DNA of 7,306 bases from Desulfobacterales bacterium. GTDB lineage: Bacteria; Desulfobacterota; DSM-4660; Desulfatiglandales; B25-G16. Each line of letters begins with the position of its first letter. The stretch's first letter is position 1. Where the stretch lies: contig JABXJY010000138.1 in NCBI GenBank assembly GCA_013375385.1, forward strand, positions 1-7,306, given 5' to 3'. Of the stretch, positions 1 through 6,041 are shown one piece after another. The notes beneath the pieces were generated by a model. That model did no database searches, was not told the origin of the DNA, and worked only from the letters and a program-made list of their open reading frames with translations. The position numbers and the translations under genes were made by a program.

Positions 1-15
1 GCAATCATAATTCAT
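1..15 (-). CDS. Start of an unidentified gene running off the left edge
   Basis: Only five codons are visible, reading MNYDC, on the minus strand. An AAAGGA ribosome-binding sequence sits just before the ATG, which is why a start is proposed. It lies about 155 bp downstream of the ArsR-type regulator in the same direction, so it could be a gene controlled by that regulator. The peptide MNYD-x is a common beginning of FAD- or NAD-binding Rossmann proteins such as thioredoxin-reductase-like enzymes, but five residues cannot support an identification. Confidence 0.25.
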
Positions 16-169
16 TGTCCTTTCTACGAAGCTATATATGGAAAACGCTAATATTTGCGGTGTTTGCATCCCCGGCTTCGGTTCTGAGAATAACATTTAG
101 AATGTAATGGGCATTAGCCTGTTAAATAGCTATATTCTCATTGATCTATGGGATTAAGACAAAAAGAAA

Positions 170-514
170 TTATTTCCTGGAGATATTTTCCCGCCGAATA
201 CTGGGCAGCCTTTCCAACATTTCAGCAATTTCTCCGTTATCCTCCAGCCAGTGTCTAAGATTTCCCAAAAGGCTTGCTACATAAGGACTGCTGCTCCCAT
301 CGGTAAGGCGGTAGTTAACCCACATACCATCTTTTTTATAATCGACTAAGCCGGCTTCTTCAAGGATTTTCAGGTGCTTGGATACGCTGGGCTGGGCTAT
401 CTTTAGTGCGTCCTGGATCTCACATACACACATCATCTTATGCTGAAGCATCTTTATGATTTTTGCCCGATTGGGATCGGAAAGAGCCTTCATGACCTTA
501 ATAAAAGTCTTCAT
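170..514 (-). CDS. ArsR/SmtB-family metalloregulatory repressor
   Basis: A 114-aa winged-helix repressor, normal length for the family. The N-terminal part has the typical KALSDPNRAKIIKML opening (residues 9-23). Residues 29-31 form Cys-Val-Cys followed by Glu, matching the alpha3 CVC site by which arsenical-type ArsR proteins bind As(III) or Sb(III). The third Cys of the E. coli type is absent. The recognition helix is QPSVSKHLKILEEAGLV (41-57) and the wing is around KDGMWVNYRL (61-70). The ATG is preceded by GGAG at suitable spacing. Family members are dimers that leave their operator when the inducer binds. A palindrome just upstream suggests autoregulation. It is divergent from a GDT1-type transporter, which it may also control. 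The inducer is inferred from the CxC site; another thiophilic metal is possible. Confidence 0.93.
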   Translation of the reverse strand: MKTFIKVMKALSDPNRAKIIKMLQHKMMCVCEIQDALKIAQPSVSKHLKILEEAGLVDYKKDGMWVNYRLTDGSSSPYVASLLGNLRHWLEDNGEIAEMLERLPSIRRENISRK

Positions 515-527
515 TTAGAGCTCCATC

Positions 528-549
528 TATATTCCATATCGAGAATATA
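528..549. promoter_or_regulatory. Candidate ArsR operator palindrome
   Basis: Seven-base arms TATATTC (528-534) and GAATATA (543-549) flank an 8-bp spacer. The palindrome begins 13 bp upstream of the regulator's start codon, inside the divergent intergenic region with the GDT1 gene. Imperfect AT-rich palindromes at this position are typical ArsR/SmtB operators. No convincing -35/-10 pair was assigned. Confidence 0.5.
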
Positions 550-709
550 TCTTCCATCTGTTACTTGTCAAGTAATTTTTTACGCTCCTTCCCTGACACG
601 TTTACATATACCCTGAGAAGGTAATATTGTAGCTGTCGACTTTCTCAGATTGTGGGCGGGAAACAAATTCTGTTGGAAATTATCGTAAGTTCAAATGGAG
701 GGTTAAAAC

Positions 710-982
710 ATGGACTTCAAGGTAGTCCTTACTACTTTTGGAATGATGTTTCTTGCCGAATTAGGTGACAAGACGCAACTGGTGACCTTTGCCTTTGCTG
801 CTGAAAGCAAAAACGGGTTCGCCGTATTTCTCGGATCTCTTGGAGCACTCCTATTGAGTTCATTGCTGGCCGTTGTGTCTGGATCGGCCGTGAGTAGGTT
901 AATTCCCGCAAATTACATTAAATTAGGGGCTGGGGCTCTATTCGTCCTGCTGGGCTCATGGATGCTATTGTTTCCAGTTTGA
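710..982 (+). CDS. Single-domain GDT1/TMEM165 (UPF0016) family cation transporter
   Basis: A 90-aa, three-helix membrane protein (roughly residues 5-28, 34-60 and 68-88). It carries the family signature E-x-G-D-K-T at Glu17-Leu-Gly-Asp-Lys-Thr22. Eukaryotic and many bacterial GDT1 proteins have two such repeats and transport Mn2+ or Ca2+. In one-repeat bacterial forms a dimer must supply both copies of the motif, and partner genes are often adjacent. No second copy is visible here, so a homodimer or a distant partner is inferred. The start is supported by GGAGGG seven bases before the ATG. The gene is divergent from the ArsR-type regulator and converges on a CDF exporter. A manganese or other divalent-metal efflux role at the inner membrane is likely but not shown. 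Confidence 0.9.
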   Translation: MDFKVVLTTFGMMFLAELGDKTQLVTFAFAAESKNGFAVFLGSLGALLLSSLLAVVSGSAVSRLIPANYIKLGAGALFVLLGSWMLLFPV

Positions 983-1053
983 CTGCCTAAATGGCGTATT
1001 ACTTTGAGTTGTTTTCAAGTATTGATTGTAACAACCTCTTATGCTTTCCACCT

Positions 1054-1956
1054 TTACTCTGGCTCTTTCTCCTCCATCGCCGGGTCCACATGGACGATGA
1101 TCTGGTCAAGGCCTGCGACCTCTTTTGCCAGACAACTCTCCACTGCCTTGGCGATCCGGTGCCCCTCAGTAACGGTCAGCCCTGCATGGACCACGATATG
1201 GAGTTCCATCTGGTGGAGCCCCCCGGCGGTTCGGGCCCTGAGATCATGCATGTCGATCACTCCATCCACACTCAGTGTGCATTGTCTGATCTTGCTCAGG
1301 ATTTCGGGTTGGGGGGCGGTGTCGGTAAATTCACGCAGAGCGCCCCAAAGGATCTCCAGGCCGACCTTGATGATGAAAAATGAGACACACAAGGCAGCGT
1401 AGGAGTCAAGTATGTGCCAAGATGGATTGATACGTGCTCCAGCCACGCCCAGCAACACGGCCACAGAGGAGAGGGCATCTGAGCGCTGATGCCAGGCGTT
1501 GGCCACAATCAGCGAGCTCTTTATGCGCCGTCCGATGTGTACCGTGTAGTGATACAGGGCTTCTTTCAGAGCGATGGACGCGCCAGCCCCAACCAGGGCT
1601 AGCCATGTGGGGTGATATTCAGTATGACGGTAGATGTTCCATGAAGCCTTTATACCCAGGTACAGAGCCGTAGCAATTAAGGCCAGCCCCACGATAGCAG
1701 ATGCCAGGGTCTCGATGCGGGCGTGACCAAAATGGTGTTCCTCATCGGGGGCCTTTCGACCGATCCTGAGACCGAGTAGAACCACAAAATCGGTAAAGAG
1801 GTCTGAGACGGAGTGGACCGCATCGACGATGAGGGCCTGGCTGTGGCCAAATATCCCGGCCAAGCACTTGAAAACAATCAAAAAGGCATTGACCAGGACC
1901 GCGACCAGTGTAACTGACCTGCCGGCTTTGGCTGACTCTGTCTTAGATTCAGGCAT
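1054..1956 (-). CDS. Cation diffusion facilitator (CDF) family metal exporter, YiiP/FieF-like
   Basis: Inner-membrane divalent-cation/proton antiporter of 300 aa from the chosen ATG at 1956. An in-frame TTG at 2031 would add 25 residues with no family counterpart, whereas the ATG has GGGGA upstream and gives normal CDF length. In the 300-aa numbering, the transmembrane site is His48-x3-Asp52 in helix 2 (DAVHSVSD) and His156-x3-Asp160 in helix 5 (WHQRSD). The loop site is Asp71/His74/His78 (DEEHHFGH). The cytoplasmic C-terminal domain has His237, His253 and a terminal HVDP (His289, Asp291), matching YiiP's binuclear site. All key ligands are therefore present. The HD-HD arrangement points to Zn2+ and possibly Fe2+, Co2+ or Cd2+. 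It is convergent with the GDT1 gene, 71 bp away. Confidence 0.95.
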   Translation of the reverse strand: MPESKTESAKAGRSVTLVAVLVNAFLIVFKCLAGIFGHSQALIVDAVHSVSDLFTDFVVLLGLRIGRKAPDEEHHFGHARIETLASAIVGLALIATALYLGIKASWNIYRHTEYHPTWLALVGAGASIALKEALYHYTVHIGRRIKSSLIVANAWHQRSDALSSVAVLLGVAGARINPSWHILDSYAALCVSFFIIKVGLEILWGALREFTDTAPQPEILSKIRQCTLSVDGVIDMHDLRARTAGGLHQMELHIVVHAGLTVTEGHRIAKAVESCLAKEVAGLDQIIVHVDPAMEEKEPE

Positions 1957-2044
1957 AGGTTTCCCCAGCAGTGGCAGACTCGGTGTTTGCTGTTTTTGCA
2001 AGAACAAGGAGGCAGCCAGAAGCTGCCACAAGGAGCTTTTTCAT
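1949..2044 (-). CDS. Possible 31-aa signal-peptide-like frame overlapping the CDF start
   Basis: The frame begins MKKLLVAASGCLLVLA, a textbook N-terminal export signal (two Lys, hydrophobic core, Cys11 in a weak lipobox-like context). It ends after 31 codons at a TGA that overlaps the CDF start by eight bases (ATGCCTGA). No strong ribosome binding site precedes it. It could be a short leader peptide coupling translation into the CDF gene, or the surviving beginning of a decayed secreted protein. The overlap and the signal-like composition are visible. Expression is not. Confidence 0.3.
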   Translation of the reverse strand: MKKLLVAASGCLLVLAKTANTESATAGETYA

Positions 2045-2155
2045 TCTGTTGGCAAAATATAAAATCGACAAATTGCCGCAAGGTCCCAGATCATAAGATC
2101 TTGCTCTTTCACTGACCCCAACCCCTGCGTAGGTAGTCTCTTTCTACTTTTGCTC

Positions 2156-2401
2156 CTACTTCTTCTTTCGGGCCTTTGGCTTTTCCTTGCTCTCTTCAGT
2201 TCCCCTCACAACCCCCTCCATTCTGTCCAACAAGTCGGCCGTCTTATCACGCAAGGAATCGGTGGCCTTGACAATGGTGTCACCCAGATCGGTTAGAACC
2301 TCGGTCTGTTTCTTCAAACCAGCCACCCCCCCTGCCTTGTGATAGGCCGCAATGGCGATGATTAGAGCAATAATTGAGATAATTAATGCTAAGGCTTCCA
2401 T
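2156..2401 (-). CDS. Small membrane-anchored protein with a charged helical tail
   Basis: An 81-aa protein of no recognised family. Residues 3-19 are a strongly hydrophobic helix (ALALIISIIALIIAIAA). It is followed by an amphipathic stretch (about 28-66) rich in Thr, Leu, Asp and Lys that could form a coiled coil, and by a basic Lys/Arg tail (KARKKK). The predicted topology is one membrane anchor with the helical tail in the cytoplasm. GGGAGG about nine bases before the ATG strongly supports the start, so it is probably a real gene. It lies about 110 bp upstream of the CDF leader frame on the same strand and could share its transcript. The layout resembles small envelope-anchored DUF proteins, but no function can be assigned. 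Confidence 0.75.
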   Translation of the reverse strand: MEALALIISIIALIIAIAAYHKAGGVAGLKKQTEVLTDLGDTIVKATDSLRDKTADLLDRMEGVVRGTEESKEKPKARKKK

Positions 2402-2521
2402 GATCTATTGCCTCCCTTCCTGTCTAGTATTTTACCTAAGTGCTTCGATTCACAAATATAGTCACGTATCTAAACGAGAAATATTTAAACAAATGTCTTC
2501 GACCTTGAGCTCCGTTCGACG

Positions 2522-2588
2522 CGAGCTCGCGGCCGAGGGCAGACCGAAGGGCTCACTCCATTCGGCCCGAGCTTATGGCCGAGGGCAG
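2522..2588. repeat. Direct repeat pair inside the intergenic element
   Basis: CGAGCT-NNN-GGCCGAGGGCAG occurs at 2522-2542 and again at 2568-2588, with 46 bases from start to start. The 12-mer GGCCGAGGGCAG is identical in both. The repeats are much richer in G+C than their AT-rich flanks, giving the element a GC-rich core. Confidence 0.7.
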
Positions 2589-2589
2589 C

Positions 2590-2644
2590 ACTTAGTCCCG
2601 AGGAAATAAATACGTTATCGTATTTATGAATCGAGGGACTAAGT
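2590..2644. repeat. 55-bp double hairpin
   Basis: Outer arms ACTTAGTCCC (2590-2599) and GGGACTAAGT (2635-2644) pair perfectly. Inner arms ATAAATACG (2606-2614) and CGTATTTAT (2619-2627) pair perfectly around a TTAT loop. The two stems are separated by a small internal loop. It forms the right end of the element at 2435-2644. In RNA from either strand it would fold strongly and could also act as a transcription or decay barrier after the phosphatase-like gene. Confidence 0.8.
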
Positions 2645-2655
2645 ATTATCACAAG

Positions 2656-2689
2656 TAAAGCCCGTATCCTCAAGATAATGGTACAGGCT
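2656..2689 (-). terminator. Possible intrinsic terminator of the GlpX-like gene
   Basis: Read on the minus strand, AGCCTGTA (2689-2682) pairs with TACGGGCT (2666-2659) apart from one G.U, around a loop. TTTACTT follows. It starts nine bases after the stop codon of the GlpX-like gene. The T-run is short, so the strength is uncertain. Confidence 0.45.
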
Positions 2690-2697
2690 CAATTTCT

Positions 2698-4374
2698 TTA
2701 CGCTGCACTGGTAAACCATTCTGGCATTGCCTTTACCACGGCTTTTACAATATCACGATCATGCTCACTGAGGGCTTCCCTCTCGATGAGTGCCTCAACT
2801 GTTTTCTCTAACACCACCATCTTGCTGCCGGTGTGAATAATTGCAGGATAATACTCATTCACAAAGAACTGTTTGAGCCTGAGCCGCTTGACCTCATCAC
2901 CTGCCATACCCTTGATATGTTCTTCAATCTGGATGTTATCGAGCTCACGTAATTCGGATTTGGGCGAGATCATCTTCCTGGCTGTGGCCTCGAGACCTTC
3001 AACACACTTGAAAATCAGCTGCCAGTGCTCAATATTTCCGAGGGAGTTGATCACAACTGTATTGGTAGTAATAATGCCCTCCTCGCGGTCAATCTTCACC
3101 CCCTCTAGTTGTGGCAAGAAATAGTTGTCGGATATGGCGCTGAAGGCACTCACTCCTCCTGCGAAAGGTCTTTCCATTAAATCACTGAGCGTGAAAAATG
3201 GTTTCTGCTCGAACCGTGCATCCTGTAAGAGTATAAGCTCTTCCTCGGTGTAGTGAAAGCGCTCGTTCCAGAGTTCCTCTGGTGAGAGATCCTTTCTGGT
3301 GAGTGAACTCTGACTCGTGATCATGCCCAGGCTTTGACCTCCCCGCCACACCAGAGGCAGGGCTCCAACAGTCCACTCGGCGCTCCCACCAATCTCGCCG
3401 ATCATGCTGTGAAGACCACGCCCATCTGGAAAGCTGAGTCCATCTAATCCCATAACCAATGCTGGAAAGAGATCTCCGTCCTCATCAAAGGGAGTAGCAA
3501 TACCAAGTGCATTCAGCTGATCCATAGCCGGATGGTGGCGTGGTCGGTCAATGAAGTACGCGGTCATTTCTGAGAAATCTCTTACACCACATGCATCGGC
3601 TATGATTTGGGCCTCCTGCTTCAGATTTGTGTCCCTGGGATTGAATTCGGGAAATGGCGCACCCGTCATCCAACGCTCAATGTAGATGTCGGGGAGATGC
3701 CGCTTGAATCCTGACTCTGTGATAAACAGTGCCGTAAGTGAGCTGTGAATACCCTTGACCGACTTCCCCGTGCCGTCAATAACATCCGAACCCATAGAAA
3801 GTCTGTTGACCTCCTCGCCAAGGCCGTGACCATAACGGCTGCAGTGCTCCTCTTTGCCGAATAGCGCACCTACCGGGATAGTGGGATTGCCCCCTGCTTC
3901 CACCCCTGGCTTGGCCCGAACGCCCTCGGTTATCGTGCTCTCTATGATCACATCCTCACCTACACCAAAGGTCTCGGTGGTGATCTGGAGTACCTCACTC
4001 ATGACCTGGGCAGCAAGCCGATCGTTCTGACGCTTCAACCGGTTAACCAAAGCCTTCGTCTGATGATCCTTGGGCACTTCATTCAAGGTACCGAATCCAT
4101 GAATACCGACAGCCATTGCAGGGAGGGCCGCAGCCAGGATTACGGCCTGGCGGAGCTGCTTGCTTCTGAATACCCCAAGGTTGGAACGCCCGTTGACTCG
4201 ATCATCAATCATAAACACCGTACCGTCGACAAGCTCGAGGTAGTAAAAGTCCAACACCTCCTTGTGCCTTTGATTGAAGGTGGAGACCCTCTCCTTGGTC
4301 ATCTCCATGGGTTCATGACGGCCGTTATAGGTCAATTTTGCATCAGCAATGTGGTATCTGAGTGGATTACTCAT
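2698..4374 (-). CDS. Long GlpX-like (class II fructose-1,6-bisphosphatase superfamily) protein
   Basis: 558 aa, against about 320-340 for ordinary GlpX. Residues about 165-445 follow the GlpX order. DVIDGT (197-202) stands at the metal/phosphate motif DPIEGT. LPDIYIE (227-233) matches PDMYME. The PRH at 278-280 matches the conserved KPRH segment. DEDGD (297-301) matches PDGDV. GEIGGSAEW (326-334), with Glu333, stands where E. coli GlpX has GIGGAPEG. FAGGVSAFSAISDN (404-417) and TTNTVVINS (436-444) match the late ATG-x-TDG and TT-x-S-LVMRS region. Extra regions are an unrecognised N-terminus (about 1-160) and a helical C-terminus (about 450-558). A metal-dependent sugar-phosphate phosphatase is likely, but the substrate could differ from fructose-1,6-bisphosphate. 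GGAGGTG six bases before the ATG fixes the start. It appears monocistronic. Confidence 0.75.
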   Translation of the reverse strand: MSNPLRYHIADAKLTYNGRHEPMEMTKERVSTFNQRHKEVLDFYYLELVDGTVFMIDDRVNGRSNLGVFRSKQLRQAVILAAALPAMAVGIHGFGTLNEVPKDHQTKALVNRLKRQNDRLAAQVMSEVLQITTETFGVGEDVIIESTITEGVRAKPGVEAGGNPTIPVGALFGKEEHCSRYGHGLGEEVNRLSMGSDVIDGTGKSVKGIHSSLTALFITESGFKRHLPDIYIERWMTGAPFPEFNPRDTNLKQEAQIIADACGVRDFSEMTAYFIDRPRHHPAMDQLNALGIATPFDEDGDLFPALVMGLDGLSFPDGRGLHSMIGEIGGSAEWTVGALPLVWRGGQSLGMITSQSSLTRKDLSPEELWNERFHYTEEELILLQDARFEQKPFFTLSDLMERPFAGGVSAFSAISDNYFLPQLEGVKIDREEGIITTNTVVINSLGNIEHWQLIFKCVEGLEATARKMISPKSELRELDNIQIEEHIKGMAGDEVKRLRLKQFFVNEYYPAIIHTGSKMVVLEKTVEALIEREALSEHDRDIVKAVVKAMPEWFTSAA

Positions 4375-4444
4375 AGTTACACCTCCATATGCTATTGGCC
4401 TACATTGTCAAGTGATGATTGCTCAAATTGAAGAGATATCGTAA

Positions 4445-4500
4445 ACTGATAAGGGTCCCCTTTTAGACGGGGTAAGACTGATAAGAATTCCCCTTATTCG
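4445..4500. repeat. Two-copy imperfect tandem repeat, possible IS21-like end or operator
   Basis: ACTGATAAG at 4445-4453 recurs at 4477-4485. TCCCCTT at 4456-4462 recurs at 4489-4495. The unit is therefore about 32-33 bp, repeated twice. The first copy also contains CCCC and GGGG separated by eight bases. Multiple short repeats beginning with TG and containing runs of C are typical of IS21-family termini, which would make this a solitary end. It also lies 70-130 bp upstream of the GlpX-like start codon, where a regulator could bind paired sites. No istA or istB remnant was recognised nearby. Confidence 0.55.
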
Positions 4501-4881
4501 TGGAGAAGTATAGGATCAAATAGCGTTGCGTGTCAATGCAAAAGGGGCCGCTAGATATATGGTTTTGGGGTTAGAATATCGTGTCAGAATCTGTGAATGC
4601 TGCCAAAGGTGGAGCAGTCAACGATGGAAACCTTTGGGCGTAGCTGCTACTTCGGCTGGATTTTGATGAACCTGTGTCCATCAATCCCATGGCCAGGTTC
4701 AAGATCAGAATGCATGCCCCTCAATCGGACAATGAGGGTCTCTGTAGAGGTAACCTTCAAAGGATGGGATCCGAGAATTCGAGTAGTCTGAGTGAATATG
4801 TGCTGGTGGAGCATTGGCCACTGTGAGGGGGATGGGCACTTGGGATAGGTAAAGATTAACCCATCAGACCTCATTTTTTTA
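4501..4881. other. Stretch without a recognised gene
   Basis: Frames are open on both strands but none is recognised and none has a good ribosome binding site. On the plus strand, 4644-4826 is open for 60 codons directly after a TAG and reads protein-like, for example LDFDEPVSINPMARFKI, but lacks an ATG near its beginning. On the minus strand, an ATG at 4874, eight bases past the stop of the frameshifted gene at 4882, opens a 75-codon frame of odd composition. At most one can be genuine. The stretch is best read as decayed sequence. Confidence 0.4.
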
Positions 4882-5159
4882 CTACAAAATCCTCAATATA
4901 TTGCGGTTAGCCTCTATAGTTGTACGCTTTTGACCACTCTTGCCACATACTGAAACCACAGGAAAGTTAAGTATACGTAAGGAAGTCAAAACCTCATCCA
5001 CTCTTTTCCCTCTCGGTGATTCGCCGTACCATGTTGCCTTGATTTGACCGTAAGTCAACAGAAAGTCTCTAGATTTCCATGAGAAGCGTTTCCTAGGTCA
5101 TCCTCTATTTCAGCGGGAACAAAGTTTGTAAAACAAGCAAATACCCTTTCATTGTTCAT
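4882..5159 (-). pseudogene. Frameshifted gene of unknown family
   Basis: Two overlapping frames read as one interrupted protein. The first starts at an ATG at 5159 (MNNERVFACFTNFVPAEIED) and stops at TGA 5057-5055 after 34 aa. The second is open from 5097 to the TAG at 4884-4882. Its 71 codons include DFLLTYGQIKATWYGESPRG and, near the end, FPVVSVCGKSGQKRTTIEAN. Both have ordinary soluble-protein composition. A one-base frameshift between about 5097 and 5058 would join them into one protein of roughly 85 aa. The first frame also stays open upstream to the DUF3795 stop at 5256 (…SSGYSPHDIQAH…), so the original start may lie further up. The strand is that of the neighbours. I do not recognise the family. 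The Gly/Lys/Arg/Thr-rich end could bind nucleotide or nucleic acid, which is only a guess. A genuine lesion and an assembly error cannot be told apart here. Confidence 0.6.
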
Positions 5160-5255
5160 GTGAGCCTGAATATCATGGGGACTGTATCCCGAACTATATT
5201 GGATTTGATGCAATAGTAAGAGCTGAGAAGTTGGCAGAGACGGCAGTGAGTTACC

Positions 5256-5705
5256 TCAGGGATAGCGGGGCAAATCTTTTATTCTTTCGTAGTATCCCTC
5301 AACACCCAGGTCTTTCATCACCTCGTTGTTATTTTTCCACCGTTCATGCATTGCGGGCGGAAGGTTGGTCTTTTTGCAAGGAAACTCATTGCACTCAAAG
5401 CAGAAGTCCATGCCCTTTTTTCTGACACAGGTGTGCACACCACAGCCTTGAAATAAGCAGCCTTGTTTCCGACATCCCCCGCAACTGCCCTCGGTGAAGA
5501 ATCCAAGGAACTCCTTAAAGGCCGGGTAATTGTTAAAACTGGGGTTCATCTGAACGAACCGTTCAGCGTAACCATCAAAATTGGGACCAAGAAGCTCGGC
5601 AATTGCCAGGCTGTGCCGCCGTATCTCTCCGTTAACGAAAGCTAGGCACTTTCCACAGTTAAGCCCGCATGGGGCGATAACTTCAAGAAGCTTTGTGTAT
5701 TCCAT
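5256..5705 (-). CDS. DUF3795-type cysteine-rich protein
   Basis: 149 aa from the ATG at 5705. A GTG five codons upstream has no ribosome binding site, while the ATG is preceded by GGGAGG a few bases away. The N-terminus IAPCGLNCGKCLAF gives Cys13, Cys17 and Cys20. A central cluster (GSCGGCRKQGCLFQGCG) gives Cys75, 78, 83 and 88, with Cys93 after it. DFCFECNEFPC gives Cys102, 105 and 110. Eleven cysteines with this spacing, and the ending EGYYERIKDLPRY, fit the DUF3795 family of anaerobic bacteria and archaea. The family has no established function; the cysteines presumably bind zinc or an iron-sulfur cluster. There is no signal peptide, so it is cytoplasmic. The next sequence downstream on the same strand is the frameshifted gene. 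Confidence 0.9.
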   Translation of the reverse strand: MEYTKLLEVIAPCGLNCGKCLAFVNGEIRRHSLAIAELLGPNFDGYAERFVQMNPSFNNYPAFKEFLGFFTEGSCGGCRKQGCLFQGCGVHTCVRKKGMDFCFECNEFPCKKTNLPPAMHERWKNNNEVMKDLGVEGYYERIKDLPRYP

Positions 5706-6041
5706 GACCCTCCCTGTCACCTACAGTTTAAGTCGCTGATTGCATCCAGAAAACGGGTAAAAACCAAGCGCCTCTATGATCAAATGCATGATGTTCTTGC
5801 TCACTATCTATAAATCCAGGGAAACCATAATGGTGAAGTTATGGAATGACTTACCCTGATTCCACAATGTTTCTCAAGGCGAAAAAAGTAAAGACTACAA
5901 ACAATATACTTGAATTTTTGGACTTCATATTTTTTCCAATTTGCTAATAGCATCAGAGACCTTCCCGTCGACCGCGAGTTTAGCATGTATGGGCATGGTG
6001 GTAAAAAGCTCGGGTCTTCGATAGGTATCTATTATTTGGGG
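5706..6041. other. 336-bp gap holding an in-frame extension beyond the FHA stop
   Basis: No complete gene is recognised. Immediately after the TAA of the FHA gene (6044-6042) the same minus frame stays open for 38 codons to TGA 5927-5925. It includes an internal ATG starting MPIHAKLAVDGKVSDAISKL, which reads like ordinary protein. Between 5706 and 5924 a plus-strand frame ending SRKRVKTKRLYDQMHDVLAH (stop near 5805) also looks protein-like but has no start signal. Both may be remnants. Confidence 0.35.

Larger units (their letters stand above)
2435..2644. repeat. MITE-like intergenic element with related inverted ends
   Basis: The 24 bases at 2435-2458 match the reverse complement of 2621-2644 at 19 of 24 positions without gaps. 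The best shared core is TCGATTCA-x-AAATA. This gives a 210-bp unit with terminal inverted repeats and no coding capacity that makes sense. A third copy of the same end motif lies at 2590-2614. Internal direct repeats are listed separately. The structure fits a non-autonomous mobile element or a genome-wide intergenic repeat. A target-site duplication is not obvious, so the boundaries are approximate. Confidence 0.5.

Noticed and set aside
98..138. AGAATgTA and TAtATTCT as a second ArsR operator upstream of the left-edge gene
   Set aside because: The arms are imperfect and about 25 bases apart, too far for one ArsR dimer. The half-site similarity is noted only as a hint.
991..1402. Two plus-strand frames of about 130 codons across the end of the CDF gene
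   Set aside because: They lie opposite the clearly conserved CDF C-terminal domain, have no good start signal, and show a shadow-frame composition.
2088..2101. AGATC-ATAA-GATCT palindrome between the CDF gene and the 81-aa gene
   Set aside because: Only five-base arms and no T-run, so it is too short to call a terminator or operator.
2352..2673. Open frames on both strands across the intergenic repeat (both containing an SIHKY-type string)
   Set aside because: The shared string comes from the inverted repeat ends being read in both directions. The frames follow the repeat, not a gene.
4372..4415. TTGACA on the minus strand (near 4410) followed 16 bases later by TATGGA, as a sigma70 promoter for the GlpX-like gene
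   Set aside because: The would-be -10 overlaps the ribosome binding site, leaving almost no leader. The -35 match is probably chance.
5804..5986. 60-codon minus frame upstream of the DUF3795 gene
   Set aside because: Aromatic-rich random composition and no ribosome binding site. Part of it overlaps the more protein-like extension of the FHA frame.
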